A stretch of DNA of 32,385 nucleotides from assembly GCA_020636505.1 (NCBI GenBank), contig JACJXR010000013.1, positions 1-32,385 of the forward strand, written 5' to 3'. Shown one piece after another: positions 7,564 to 15,726 of the stretch. The notes beneath the pieces are model-generated. The model worked only from the letters and a program-made list of their open reading frames with translations, was not told the DNA's origin and ran no database searches. Numbering within the stretch: position 1 is the first letter of the stretch; every line of letters begins with the position of its first letter. This stretch comes from Chitinophagales bacterium. Its GTDB lineage: Bacteria; Bacteroidota; Bacteroidia; Chitinophagales; Chitinophagaceae. The translations under genes were made by a program, and so were the position numbers.

Positions 7564-8082
7564 ATGCGAGCGACAATTTTGTTACTAGGGGCTTTTGTGA
7601 TGCTGTCCGTAGCATCATGCCAAAAGGGAGACTACACTACACCCGCATCCGCCGAAAATTCTCTTGAGAAAAAAGGCGGTGGAGGAAAAGGAAACGGTAA
7701 GGGAGACAACGAAGACCCTGCACCCAATCCCGATCCTGTGGAATACGCCGTTACTTATCAGATAAGCGAAGTTGACGACCCTGACGCGCTTTATCGTTTT
7801 TCAATATCATCTTCAGGGCAGCTGATGCTTTTGGAGACAGACCCGACAATTACATCTTGGGGAACCGACTACTGGGGATACTGGTCTTCTCCATACACCT
7901 ATGCCAATGGTCAGGTAGACTATACCATTGGGCTTGGACGTACCATTTATACGTTCACTCAAGTATCCGCCAACACTATAGATGTGACCAAAACACTTAT
8001 CACGTCATCATACCCAAGCTCAAGAGGTGGAACAACCACAACAACCGTATCGCATCCCGGTACTTATACCATTGTTCCATAA
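7564..8082 (+). CDS. lipoprotein with Gly/Lys-rich linker, 172 aa
   Basis: The signal peptide ends in LSVASC, so Cys19 would be lipidated. A low-complexity Gly/Lys tract (KKGGGGKGNGKGDN, about residues 38-51) and a Pro/Asp stretch (EDPAPNPDPVEY) form a flexible spacer. The remaining 110 residues are beta-rich with many Thr, Ser, Tyr and Trp (WGTDYWGYWSSPY) and look like one globular exported domain. No family recognised. An A+T-rich TAAACTTT box sits just before the ATG and could give a very short leader. The gene ends before a two-way terminator shared with the converging gene. Confidence 0.72.
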   Translation: MRATILLLGAFVMLSVASCQKGDYTTPASAENSLEKKGGGGKGNGKGDNEDPAPNPDPVEYAVTYQISEVDDPDALYRFSISSSGQLMLLETDPTITSWGTDYWGYWSSPYTYANGQVDYTIGLGRTIYTFTQVSANTIDVTKTLITSSYPSSRGGTTTTTVSHPGTYTIVP

Positions 8083-8112
8083 CTCGATCATATTTCTTGC
8101 ACAACTACCCCC

Positions 8113-8145
8113 AAAAGCGGCTGTTCGATTTGAGCAGCCGCTTTT
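8113..8145. terminator. bidirectional rho-independent terminator
   Basis: AAAAGCGGCTG (8113-8123) and CAGCCGCTTTT (8135-8145) form an 11-bp perfect stem with an 11-base loop. A and T runs flank the stem so that either strand ends in a U-tract. It lies exactly between the converging genes ending at 8082 and 8147. Confidence 0.85.
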
Positions 8146-8146
8146 A

Positions 8147-8904
8147 TTATACGTCATCGCCTTTTACTTGTTTGTTGTGCCACTCAACCCAATCCGCTTT
8201 CTGTTTGATACGATAGTAGAACATGAAGACACTCGTATCCATAAAGTGTTCCGCAGCACGGACATCGCCTTCGCAGTATTTCATGGATATGTCCCAAAAG
8301 CCGTCGTACCAATCGTCCACTTGCGTGGCTACCGACTTTAAGGGTTCGGTTGCAATGCGTTCAGGTTGTCTGTTCTTGTTTTGAAATAGTTCAAATCGGT
8401 CAAAGTATCCGACAGCTCTTTCCATGCCGGTGTGGACTGCAATCCGATGCTCAAAAAAAAAGCGTACAACTCAGGGTCGGGTGCGATGTTCTGTGCTACA
8501 TCACCTTTGGCCCATGCCACCTTCTTATTCGTCCAAAAGTCTTCCGTCTGTTCGGGGTTCTCTCCTTCGGCATAGGTGTATATGGCACCCATACGCAGTG
8601 CACAATCTTCATCTACGGGATACTTCAGCCTGTACTTGATGTTGTTGGCGAGTGTGGCAATGTCTGTACGCAGTGTCTTGATGCTCTTTTCGTCGTTGCA
8701 TAGTTCCAACATTTTGTCCATCATATTGCCCAACAGTTCTTTGGTTGCTCCACCTGCCGCAAATATGTTTTGCGCACCTGCCGCCACATATCGGCTCATG
8801 TGATAACCGCTGGCCACATCTTCGGGCATGTACAGTCTTACATTATGTACCTGCGAATGGAATATCTCCTTGTACTTGGGATCGTCTTTGTAGGAATGAT
8901 TCAT
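8147..8904 (-). pseudogene. frameshifted unknown gene (about 252 aa if repaired)
   Basis: From ATG 8904 (MNHSYKDDPKYKEIF) a soluble helical protein runs to a stop at 8338-8340, ending NALQPNP. The adjacent frame continues with LKSVATQVDDWYDGFW to a stop at 8147. Adding one C to the C3 run (G3 at 8342-8344 on the plus strand) joins them as QPNPLKSVATQV, and the interval length (3n+2) fits one missing base. The N-terminal part carries AAGAQNIFAAGG and a long helical region, and the C-terminal part FWDISMKYCEGD. I recognise no family. The start at 8958 was rejected because the extra residues look non-coding. It lies just downstream of the J-domain gene on the same strand. Confidence 0.7.
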
Positions 8905-8968
8905 GGTGTGGTGTTTTTTACCACACGAAGGTAAAGCATTTTTACAACAATAAAACAATTATTTGCTA

Positions 8969-9631
8969 TTAATTTCCACCCCATGAAAACATGGCGATCG
9001 TCAACAGAGTGGTAATGCCTATTATGAAGAACGGCATCCATTTTTGCCAACGCGCTTGTTTCTTGCGCTTGGCCAATGCCATGTGTATGTCTATCAGTTG
9101 GTCGTTGTTGCCTTCGGCAAGCTCTATCAGCTTTTCCGATACTGGCAACATCAACTCGTACTTCAGCACACGTGTGGCACCCAATACCTGCTCCACCACA
9201 CTCTCGCGATAGGCATCGCTGTCGGCATCAAATAATATCCGTGTGTTGGTTTCGTCCAACAGCTGAAAGATATAATCGTGCAGCTTTTGATGGCTCATTC
9301 GCCAAGCATCCACCGTACCCATATGTTGGTGCAGGTTGATGGCTTCTTTCAATATACTCTCGGGAGTAACGGTGGGTACATTCTTTATACGGCTGCTCAT
9401 GCCTGCAAGCCAACGGTCGTTGTCGTACTGTTTGCGCGCTTTACCGTCACTCAACACCACATACGCCTCCTGTATCTCGCGGAAGTGGTAGTCGGCATGT
9501 TGCGCACCGCTGTTAGTATCGGGATGATACCTGAACGCCAACTTGCGGAAGGCGGCCTTTATCTCCTGCTCCGAAGCTACGGGTGCTATGCCCAGCACTT
9601 TGTAATAGTCTTTTATTTTAACCACCGGCAT
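8969..9631 (-). CDS. membrane-anchored J-domain (DnaJ-like) co-chaperone
   Basis: A 220-residue protein with an N-terminal J domain at about residues 7-72: DYYKVLGI, the helix IKAAFRKLAFRYHPD with the catalytic His36-Pro37-Asp38 that stimulates Hsp70 (DnaK) ATPase, then FREIQEAYVVLSD and RKQYD. The Gly/Phe and zinc-finger regions of true DnaJ are missing, so this is a specialised J protein. A middle helical region of unknown role is followed by a basic stretch (KRKKQARWQKW) and one membrane helix at about 200-217. With no signal peptide, the J domain should face the cytoplasm. The start at 9631 was preferred because the TTG at 9640 lies inside the -7 promoter box. Confidence 0.9.
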   Translation of the reverse strand: MPVVKIKDYYKVLGIAPVASEQEIKAAFRKLAFRYHPDTNSGAQHADYHFREIQEAYVVLSDGKARKQYDNDRWLAGMSSRIKNVPTVTPESILKEAINLHQHMGTVDAWRMSHQKLHDYIFQLLDETNTRILFDADSDAYRESVVEQVLGATRVLKYELMLPVSEKLIELAEGNNDQLIDIHMALAKRKKQARWQKWMPFFIIGITTLLTIAMFSWGGN

Positions 9632-9637
9632 GGTCTG

Positions 9638-9645
9638 CAAATATA
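9638..9645 (-). promoter_or_regulatory. -7 box TATATTTG for the J-domain gene
   Basis: TATATTTG matches the Bacteroidota -7 consensus exactly and ends seven bases before the ATG at 9631. Transcription would start at or next to the start codon, implying a leaderless or nearly leaderless mRNA. No clear -33 TTTG was found at the usual distance. Confidence 0.55.
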
Positions 9646-9697
9646 CAAAATTGAGAAATGTGAGAATGTTATTATATTGCCGGAAATATCAAACCCA

Positions 9698-11206
9698 ATG
9701 AGATACCTATTATTAATTGCCCTATTGCTTTGCAGCACAATTGCAGATGCACAATTGACAGAAAAAATAATTGAAATAAACGCTGACACAAATGTAGGTT
9801 CTTCACTAGGCAATTTTACTGCTTTTAAAAACAAGGTGTACTTCTATGCAAACGACAGCGTACATGGAGTAGAACTTTGGGTAACTGATGGGAACAGTGC
9901 AAGTATTGTTGTCGATATATGGCCGGGATATCAACATGGAACCTTTGGGGGATATGGGTTCAAGAGAATATGTGTTGTAAAAGACACTCTATATTTTGCC
10001 GGAAGATACCCAAACGTTACGGACAAAGTGATCTACAAATATGATGGACAGAACACACCAACCGTAGCAATAGATCTATCTTCCTTTTCAGGATATGCAT
10101 ATGAATTTGTAGAGGTAAATGGCTTAATGTACTTTGTTGCAGAGTACCAAAATTCAAAAATTGGACTTTTTGAATACACTCCTTCTACAGGTATAGTCAA
10201 ACAGTTAACATATGATACCTCTACATACAAAACATATGGGTATTCAAAATTGGCGAACTTCAACAATAAACTATACTTTGCTGGTATAGGGCCTGGCAAT
10301 ACAGGTCCAGAACTACATGAGTACAATCCACAAAGTCAGACTTTTAATACCATATCAGAAATTGTAAAAGGTCCGGATGGCATTGGTGGTTTTAATACAA
10401 TTGAGGTATATAATAACAGGCTATATTTCAGTGCAAATTTAACTAACTCAAACTCTTATTTACACCTTTTCGAGTATGATGGTACGAATCCTCCGATTGA
10501 ATTTTCAAATGGATCGAATATACCTGTTAGATTTGCGTGGCCTAACCTGGCAAAAAAGTGTTATACATTTTTATACAATAAAATATACATTTCAGGGTAC
10601 GACACCATTACCAAAAAATCTGACCTTTACCAATATGACCCTTCAAATAAATCATTTTACCGTATAGGTGAAGATTCCATATCGGCAACGTACGACTTAC
10701 TTACATACAATCAAAAAATCTATCACTATCATTCTCAAAAAGTACGTATAAATGAGCTAAATGGACCTTCTTACAGTTTATCGTCTGTTAATCCAACAAT
10801 CACTTTTTCTCCAAGTATTGCTAATAGGTATGGATATATAATACATGATGGGAAGTTAATCACTGTATCATCTAGTGCAAACAACCAAGAACTATTAATA
10901 CTTTACGACTCCACTCTCTCCATAAACGATACAAAAAATCAGGCAACATTAAGTGTTACAGCTTACCCCAACCCAACAGAGGGAGATGTACAACTTGACA
11001 TTACACTTAAAACATCGCAAGCATTTTCAGTATTGCTTACTGACATCAATGGACGAATCGTTTACAGAAAAGAGGCACAACTCTACTCAAGCGGCAAGCA
11101 TACAATTGACATACCGACAAACAATTTACCTGCAGCCACATACATATATTCCATACAAGACAATGCGGGTACAATACTAAACAGTGGTCGACTCTTGAAA
11201 CAATAA
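9698..11206 (+). CDS. T9SS-exported ELW/DG repeat protein (member 1)
   Basis: A 502-residue secreted protein starting at ATG 9698 with signal MRYLLLIALLLCSTIADAQ. The frame is open upstream to 9278, but that stretch overlaps the J-domain gene on the other strand. The body has repeats of about 45-55 residues built on F-x-N-K-x-Y-F-x-A and E-L-W-x-x-D-G (for example GVELWVTDGN at about 57, LHLFEYDGTN later), a pattern expected to fold as beta-propeller-like blades. The last 80 residues are a T9SS type A sorting domain starting at VTAYPNPTEGD, containing LLTDINGRIVY and ending in Lys-Gln. It is clearly more A+T-rich than member 2 downstream, suggesting different histories. Ligand unknown. Confidence 0.85.
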   Translation: MRYLLLIALLLCSTIADAQLTEKIIEINADTNVGSSLGNFTAFKNKVYFYANDSVHGVELWVTDGNSASIVVDIWPGYQHGTFGGYGFKRICVVKDTLYFAGRYPNVTDKVIYKYDGQNTPTVAIDLSSFSGYAYEFVEVNGLMYFVAEYQNSKIGLFEYTPSTGIVKQLTYDTSTYKTYGYSKLANFNNKLYFAGIGPGNTGPELHEYNPQSQTFNTISEIVKGPDGIGGFNTIEVYNNRLYFSANLTNSNSYLHLFEYDGTNPPIEFSNGSNIPVRFAWPNLAKKCYTFLYNKIYISGYDTITKKSDLYQYDPSNKSFYRIGEDSISATYDLLTYNQKIYHYHSQKVRINELNGPSYSLSSVNPTITFSPSIANRYGYIIHDGKLITVSSSANNQELLILYDSTLSINDTKNQATLSVTAYPNPTEGDVQLDITLKTSQAFSVLLTDINGRIVYRKEAQLYSSGKHTIDIPTNNLPAATYIYSIQDNAGTILNSGRLLKQ

Positions 11207-11218
11207 GACATTTCCATG

Positions 11219-11252
11219 ACGAACGGAGCAATGAAACCTACGCTCTGTTCGT
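11219..11252 (+). repeat. hairpin overlapping a -7-like box
   Basis: ACGAACGGAGC (11219-11229) pairs with GCTCTGTTCGT (11242-11252) over 11 bp, including one G-U pair. TAACTTTA follows almost at once, a possible -7 box for the gene at 11281. This may end the previous transcript and start the next, but there is no U-tract. Confidence 0.4.
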
Positions 11253-11280
11253 TAACTTTATAGGAAACCATAAGCCTATT

Positions 11281-12819
11281 ATGAAACAACTGTTTACGCT
11301 CCTAATTGCAACATTTATTCTATCTCTGTCTGCAAATGCACAACGCTATACGTTGGACTCTTTTGATGTAAGAACAGGCCTTGGCCCTTCCAATCCATCC
11401 ATGTTCACACCCTTTGGCAACAAGCTCTATTTCTTTGCCACAGATATAGTCAACTTCGATGTCATGTTCGAGACAGATGGTGTAACAGCACCTTCGTTGG
11501 TAGGCAATCCAAGCAGCACTCCCAAATCGGGCAACAACGCTGTGGGTAAGGCAGCTGTCGAGTTGGGCGGTATCATGTACTATTCAGCATCACTCAGTGC
11601 AACTGGCAGAGAGTTGTACAAATACGACGGAGTATCGCAGCAGGTGTTGGAGCTGGATGTGGAGCCCGGCACAACCGGATCCAACCCACAAAACCTGACT
11701 GTATTCAACAACAAAATATATTTTACCACCAAGGTGAGTGGCATTGTCGGTATAATGGAATACGACCCCAACACAAAAATACTGCGCAAGCTAACAGACA
11801 AATATCCCGATACGCTAACCGACGAGTTTTACCATAATGCAGCAGGCTTTTTTGTTGTGGGCAACAAGCTCTGCTTCACTGCAAAAACATCTGCAAACGG
11901 AACTGAACTTTTTGAGTACGATACCATAGCCGACACTATTCGGTTGGTGTCCGACATCAATACAGGTACGGCAAGCAGCTTACCACATGCACTGCATGTA
12001 TATGCCAACAAGTTGTACTTCGCCGCCATCGATTCCGCATACGGATGTGAGCTATGGTCTTACGACGGCAGCAATGCACCTACAAGGCTTACGGATATTC
12101 AACCGGGCAAACACTTCGGTATACCATACAATGCAACATCCACACGTGTGCAGATAATAGGCTACAACGGCAACCTGTACTTTTCAGCATTATCTGACAC
12201 AACGGTAAATCCCAAGCCGATGCTGTATCGCCACGAAATTGCAACAAGCAATACCACGCTGGTTTATGATAATAAGAACGGCATAGGAAACCAAGGCCCT
12301 GCGATCAACTTCATCATCTATGGCAACGATCTGTTTTATCAAGACAAGTACCTGTACTACGGAGCCATATGGACCTACGATGGTACAGATACACCGCGTG
12401 TCATCAAGTTCAACAATGGCAACACTGTAACTCGCAGTTTTTATGAACCTACCATATTCAACAAGTCCATCTACTTCAGATCGGAGAGTACGGCCAAAGG
12501 CATAGAGCTGTATAAGTTCACAGACTCCGTTGTTGGTATCGATGATGTAAAAGCATCTTCGTTGACTTCAATAGTAGCCTACCCCAATCCTACAACGGAT
12601 AATGTACAACTAAGCTTTTTTGTTAAACAACCGATGGCACTCTCTGTAAACATTACCAACATCAAAGGAGAAGTGGTATACACAAAGTTAAGACAGCGCT
12701 ATTCAGGAGGTAGAAATATGATAAGCATACCAATGAGTGAACTGCCCGCAGGCATGTACATCTACTCTATTGTAAATGATGGCACGGTACTTAATATTGG
12801 TAAAATTATGATGCAGTAA
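11281..12819 (+). CDS. T9SS-exported ELW/DG repeat protein (member 2)
   Basis: A 512-residue protein with signal MKQLFTLLIATFILSLSANAQ. Repeated blade-like units carry F-N-N-K-I-Y-F and E-L-x-x-Y-D: RELYKYDGVS, TELFEYDTIADT, CELWSYDGSNAP followed by TRLTDIQPG. The C-terminal 80 residues form a T9SS type A sorting domain (VAYPNPTTDNVQL, then TNIKGEVVYTKL, and MYIYSI before the end). Mature protein should be exported across the outer membrane and attached to the surface or released. It lies 74 bases after member 1 and overlaps the end of the convergent membrane-protein gene by 14 bases. Function not known. Confidence 0.88.
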   Translation: MKQLFTLLIATFILSLSANAQRYTLDSFDVRTGLGPSNPSMFTPFGNKLYFFATDIVNFDVMFETDGVTAPSLVGNPSSTPKSGNNAVGKAAVELGGIMYYSASLSATGRELYKYDGVSQQVLELDVEPGTTGSNPQNLTVFNNKIYFTTKVSGIVGIMEYDPNTKILRKLTDKYPDTLTDEFYHNAAGFFVVGNKLCFTAKTSANGTELFEYDTIADTIRLVSDINTGTASSLPHALHVYANKLYFAAIDSAYGCELWSYDGSNAPTRLTDIQPGKHFGIPYNATSTRVQIIGYNGNLYFSALSDTTVNPKPMLYRHEIATSNTTLVYDNKNGIGNQGPAINFIIYGNDLFYQDKYLYYGAIWTYDGTDTPRVIKFNNGNTVTRSFYEPTIFNKSIYFRSESTAKGIELYKFTDSVVGIDDVKASSLTSIVAYPNPTTDNVQLSFFVKQPMALSVNITNIKGEVVYTKLRQRYSGGRNMISIPMSELPAGMYIYSIVNDGTVLNIGKIMMQ

Positions 12820-14251
12820 GCCCCTGGCCTTTACGTTTGGTAATCGCCAGTACAAATATCATTATTGTAATGATGGTCATAACAGGCAATACAGGCAGTA
12901 TGTATCTGTAGATGCACCAGCTGCTATATATCATCAGCGCGTAAAACATTGCTACAAAAACAATAGGTATTAGCAACATAACACGCTCTTTTGTATTTAG
13001 CGATTTTCTGCGCAACAGATATACAACACCTACTAAAGCTATTGCAAATAAAACCAGTCGCCGTGGGTACCATTTTTCATACACTGGATTAATAGTTTCT
13101 CTAAACACATCTTTGCGGCATTGGATATCGCCTTCTTGTACATTGTAGTACATTTTAGAAGCATCGCTGAGATAGGTATGCAGGTAATAGTCGCCCATTT
13201 CGCCAATGTGAGGCATAAGCATAGTTCTAGCATTGGGTAATAAATAGCCCATAAGAAACTCGTAAGGATATTCCCGTTGAATATACAAGCCATACTTCTC
13301 CAACTTTGGCGCTACTACAAACATCTCCATAAAGCGGGGTACGGGGTTCATTACAGTCCACAGGCTGTCATTAGCTATTTGCGCCAATGGAAATAGTGGT
13401 CCGTTAGGGTTCCACAAATGTTCGGTATTAATAGCAATAATAGGATTGGATACTGTATCTGTATATGTCATAAACCTATGGTGCAGCTCGCGCAACTCAG
13501 GGTCTTTTATATACTTTGGTGCGGTGTTTATTCTGGGTAGCGCATACATTACGTTGTTAGCTTGCGTCCAGCCTGAGAAGCATGAATGTATCGGCACTCC
13601 AAAAGCCTTGTCATTCATATTCACATTCCTATTGTATGAGTACTTAAACGTGTACAGCAGTAACAGTATACCTAATGCCTTCATTACGAAACTACGTGTT
13701 GCAAACAACAATACAAATACTGAGAACAATGGATAGATAAGAGAGATGAATCGTATTTCCAAACAACAGTATAGTGCAAGGGCATGCAACAGCAGGTAAA
13801 GTATCTTCCTCTCAGAAACATAATGAAGCAGTGTTGCCAGGTAAAAGAATGTAAGTGTAGCAAAAGGAAGATCGCTATAAATAGTGTTGGCAAAGTACAA
13901 TCCTGTTGGCTCTGCCAGCATCAGAAACCCGATGATTATATATAGCAGCTTATGTATTGAAAATACTATTCTAAAAACCTCAAGCAGAGAAAGTAATGAC
14001 AAAAAGTAGGCAATGAACTGTAGCCATACTACTGTATTTGGCGAGCTTGAGTAGCCATGCACCCAAGACAAAAATGCCGAGTAGCCTGCAGGACGTATGC
14101 CTACGTCACCGGTACGAGCATGGTGTACATAATAGTCAGTATCCCAGGTAATGACCGGGTATGGGTAGTAATATTTCACAAACCATACCAGTAGCAAAAA
14201 CAGGCCAAAGAGTATATAGCGGTGGTAATTATTTGATAGGTGCTGTTTCAT
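12806..14251 (-). CDS. multi-pass membrane protein, possible GT-C glycosyltransferase
   Basis: A 481-residue integral membrane protein starting at ATG 14251 (MKQHLSNNYHRY). A first membrane helix (about 10-28) is followed by a loop WDTDYYVHHARTGD and RPAGYSAFLSW. About seven more hydrophobic segments follow to about residue 195. A soluble stretch (about 200-380) comes next, then three final helices and a basic tail. An acidic motif in the first external loop and the many-helix layout are typical of lipid-linked-sugar GT-C/mannosyltransferase-type enzymes, but no family signature is certain. Its neighbours give no pathway. The 3' end overlaps the convergent T9SS gene by 14 bases. An upstream in-frame ATG at 14281 is possible but adds a non-typical leader. 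Confidence 0.75.
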   Translation of the reverse strand: MKQHLSNNYHRYILFGLFLLLVWFVKYYYPYPVITWDTDYYVHHARTGDVGIRPAGYSAFLSWVHGYSSSPNTVVWLQFIAYFLSLLSLLEVFRIVFSIHKLLYIIIGFLMLAEPTGLYFANTIYSDLPFATLTFFYLATLLHYVSERKILYLLLHALALYCCLEIRFISLIYPLFSVFVLLFATRSFVMKALGILLLLYTFKYSYNRNVNMNDKAFGVPIHSCFSGWTQANNVMYALPRINTAPKYIKDPELRELHHRFMTYTDTVSNPIIAINTEHLWNPNGPLFPLAQIANDSLWTVMNPVPRFMEMFVVAPKLEKYGLYIQREYPYEFLMGYLLPNARTMLMPHIGEMGDYYLHTYLSDASKMYYNVQEGDIQCRKDVFRETINPVYEKWYPRRLVLFAIALVGVVYLLRRKSLNTKERVMLLIPIVFVAMFYALMIYSSWCIYRYILPVLPVMTIITIMIFVLAITKRKGQGLTAS

Positions 14252-14309
14252 AGATAAGTAATCTGAGCACAAAATAAACAATAGTTGTTAGTGTCTACCT
14301 GAAACAGCA

Positions 14310-14341
14310 ATAACAAAAAGCGGCCTGTTAAGACAGGCCGC
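14310..14341 (-). terminator. rho-independent terminator on the minus strand
   Basis: GCGGCCTGT (14320-14328) and ACAGGCCGC (14333-14341) form a 9-bp stem with a 4-base loop. Read on the minus strand it runs directly into TTTTTGTT. No annotated minus-strand gene ends just before it, so it points to an unannotated transcript from the right. Confidence 0.75.
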
Positions 14342-14400
14342 ATCATAAAGTGTCGAAACACACTCTAATCACCACTACACTCTTCACGCGTACACTTTAT
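14310..14400 (-). ncRNA. candidate small structured RNA
   Basis: Upstream of the terminator on the minus strand, ATAAAGTGT and ACACTTTAT (14392-14400 and 14345-14353) are 9-bp perfect complements closing a domain with a smaller TGT-CGAA-ACA type hairpin at its base and an ACGCGT palindrome. Together with the terminator this resembles the 3' portion of a small RNA or a structured 3' UTR. One minus-strand frame just upstream also encodes a coding-like tail (ending YRYGYKKK) without any start codon. No promoter was identified. Confidence 0.35.
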
Positions 14401-14523
14401 TTCTTTTTGTAACCATACCTATACTTGCACTCTTTCAATGTGTTATAGGGAAACAGTCTATGCGTGAAAATGTTTGGTCGCTCGGTGTAGAAATTATTTA
14501 TACCAACTATAGTAAATTACATT

Positions 14524-15042
14524 ATGATTCAGCAAGTAAAGTGGACGGATATAAAATTCAACTTCGATTTTCCCGCAGGTAAATTCCCTGCGATAGTGGA
14601 ACGTTTGGCGGGAGCTCCTGCTCGGTTGGAAGAGAAAATAAAGGACATTCCCTACTTGCTGCTCGACCAGCAACACAACGGTGGCTGGAGCATACAAGAA
14701 CACGTGGGGCATTTGATAGACCTTGAGCTGCTGCACGACAAAAGGCTCGGCGAGTTCGAGGCCGGAGTGGAAACGCTATCGCCCGCAGACATGAGCAACC
14801 TACGCACCAACGAAGCGGGCTACAACGAACAAAGCATCAGCGATATACTGAAAGAGTTCAGAAAAGTAAGACGCGAGTTTGTGAAGCGAGTAAACGCATA
14901 CGATGCCTCCATGCCGGAGCGTACTGCACTGCACCCAAGATTGCTTACCCCCATGCGACTGGTGGATATGCTATACTTCGTTGCTGAGCACGACGACCAC
15001 CACATGGCCATCATAAGCAGGATACACAGAGAGCTTACTTAA
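14524..15042 (+). CDS. DinB-like (DinB_2) putative metal-dependent hydrolase
   Basis: A 172-residue protein with the four-helix DinB layout. The expected metal-binding histidines are visible: His63 in EHVGHLIDLE, and His156 with His159/His160 in the C-terminal AEHDDHHMA. W-S-I-Q-E-H before the first His is also typical of the family. Members bind a divalent metal and include thiol transferases, but most have no known substrate, and that holds here. It is cytoplasmic, with no signal peptide. It is transcribed alone; its stop overlaps by four bases the stop of the converging receiver-domain gene. Confidence 0.9.
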   Translation: MIQQVKWTDIKFNFDFPAGKFPAIVERLAGAPARLEEKIKDIPYLLLDQQHNGGWSIQEHVGHLIDLELLHDKRLGEFEAGVETLSPADMSNLRTNEAGYNEQSISDILKEFRKVRREFVKRVNAYDASMPERTALHPRLLTPMRLVDMLYFVAEHDDHHMAIISRIHRELT

Positions 15043-15425
15043 GCCTCCGGTTCGGTCATAAATTCTTTGATGATGTCCAGCAACTCTCTTGCTGTGAATG
15101 GCTTGGTGATGTACTTGTCCGCACCGGCATCAATACCACGCTTTATATCCGCAGGGCTGCTCAGTGAACTCAGAAAAAGAAAAGGAAGCTGTTTGGTGTG
15201 TTCATGTGTTCTGACATGTTTCAAAACATCAAACCCCGAAATGTCAGGCATCATGATATCACATATTATCATGCCCAAATTCTCCGTCTCCATCAGTTTG
15301 AATGCTTGTCTCCCGTTCGATGCATAAGCCGCATCCACATTCCCTATACGAAATATCGCCCTGATCATATTGGCTATACCAATATCATCGTCAATGATCA
15401 ATACCTTTTTGGCGTTGTTCTCCAT
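15039..15425 (-). CDS. stand-alone response regulator receiver protein
   Basis: A 128-residue CheY-like receiver with no output domain. Acidic pocket residues Asp12-Asp14 (LIIDDD), the phospho-acceptor Asp56 in ICDIMMPD, the Ser86/Ser87 switch position (usually Thr/Ser) and Lys108 in ITKPF are all present, so it should be phosphorylated by a partner histidine kinase. No kinase is encoded nearby, so the kinase must be elsewhere. It probably signals by protein contact. The gene is preceded by a long leader that contains a 44-codon frame ending at its ATG, a TAACTTTG box at 15727-15734 and an array of 11-bp-phased repeats. Confidence 0.93.
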   Translation of the reverse strand: MENNAKKVLIIDDDIGIANMIRAIFRIGNVDAAYASNGRQAFKLMETENLGMIICDIMMPDISGFDVLKHVRTHEHTKQLPFLFLSSLSSPADIKRGIDAGADKYITKPFTARELLDIIKEFMTEPEA

Positions 15426-15560
15426 TTACTTATATAACATTATACCACGAAAAATTCGTAGCCCCTCAATATGCTTGTTTGTCTGTGCTCTTATTAAGCC
15501 TATGTGGGCATTTTGGGTAGGTCTGTAAACTTGTCCACGAGCATTCTTATCCTCTGTCAT
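15426..15560 (-). CDS. possible 44-aa leader ORF abutting the receiver gene
   Basis: An ATG at 15560 opens 44 codons of basic, Arg/Lys/Gln-rich sequence (MTEDKNARGQVYRPTQN...) whose TAA directly precedes the ATG of the receiver gene. The arrangement would allow translational coupling, but the residues show no known family and the frame may be chance. Confidence 0.22.
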   Translation of the reverse strand: MTEDKNARGQVYRPTQNAHIGLIRAQTNKHIEGLRIFRGIMLYK

Positions 15561-15648
15561 TCAGTGTATACATGCTTTGCACATATGCGAACCAAAAGCC
15601 GACAATAATACCTAATTAACTAAAAACCAACGCATAACGGAACTTTAA

Positions 15649-15687
15649 TAACAACTGAATAACAAGTCGGTAACAAGACGATAACAA
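15649..15687. repeat. array of four TAACAA repeats at exact 11-bp period
   Basis: TAACAA begins at 15649, 15660, 15671 and 15682 (TTGTTA on the minus strand). The spacers are not conserved, so this is not a longer tandem repeat. One-turn phasing of short direct repeats is the usual layout of operators for OmpR/PhoB-type response regulators. It lies in the 487-base gene-free interval between the receiver gene and the lipoprotein at 15913; the rest of that interval holds the promoter elements and repeat pair listed separately, and no other clear gene. Confidence 0.7.
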
Positions 15688-15726
15688 CAATAATTCCTCT
15701 CTATATGTCTGTATCGCGTTGTGGTG

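Noticed and set aside
9278..9697. N-terminal extension of the ELW/DG gene back to 9278
   Set aside because: It overlaps the J-domain gene on the opposite strand and has no signal-like sequence; ATG 9698 gives a normal signal peptide.
15649..15687. CRISPR or ordinary tandem-repeat reading of the TAACAA array
   Set aside because: Cores are only six bases with five-base spacers, far too small for CRISPR, and the spacers do not repeat.
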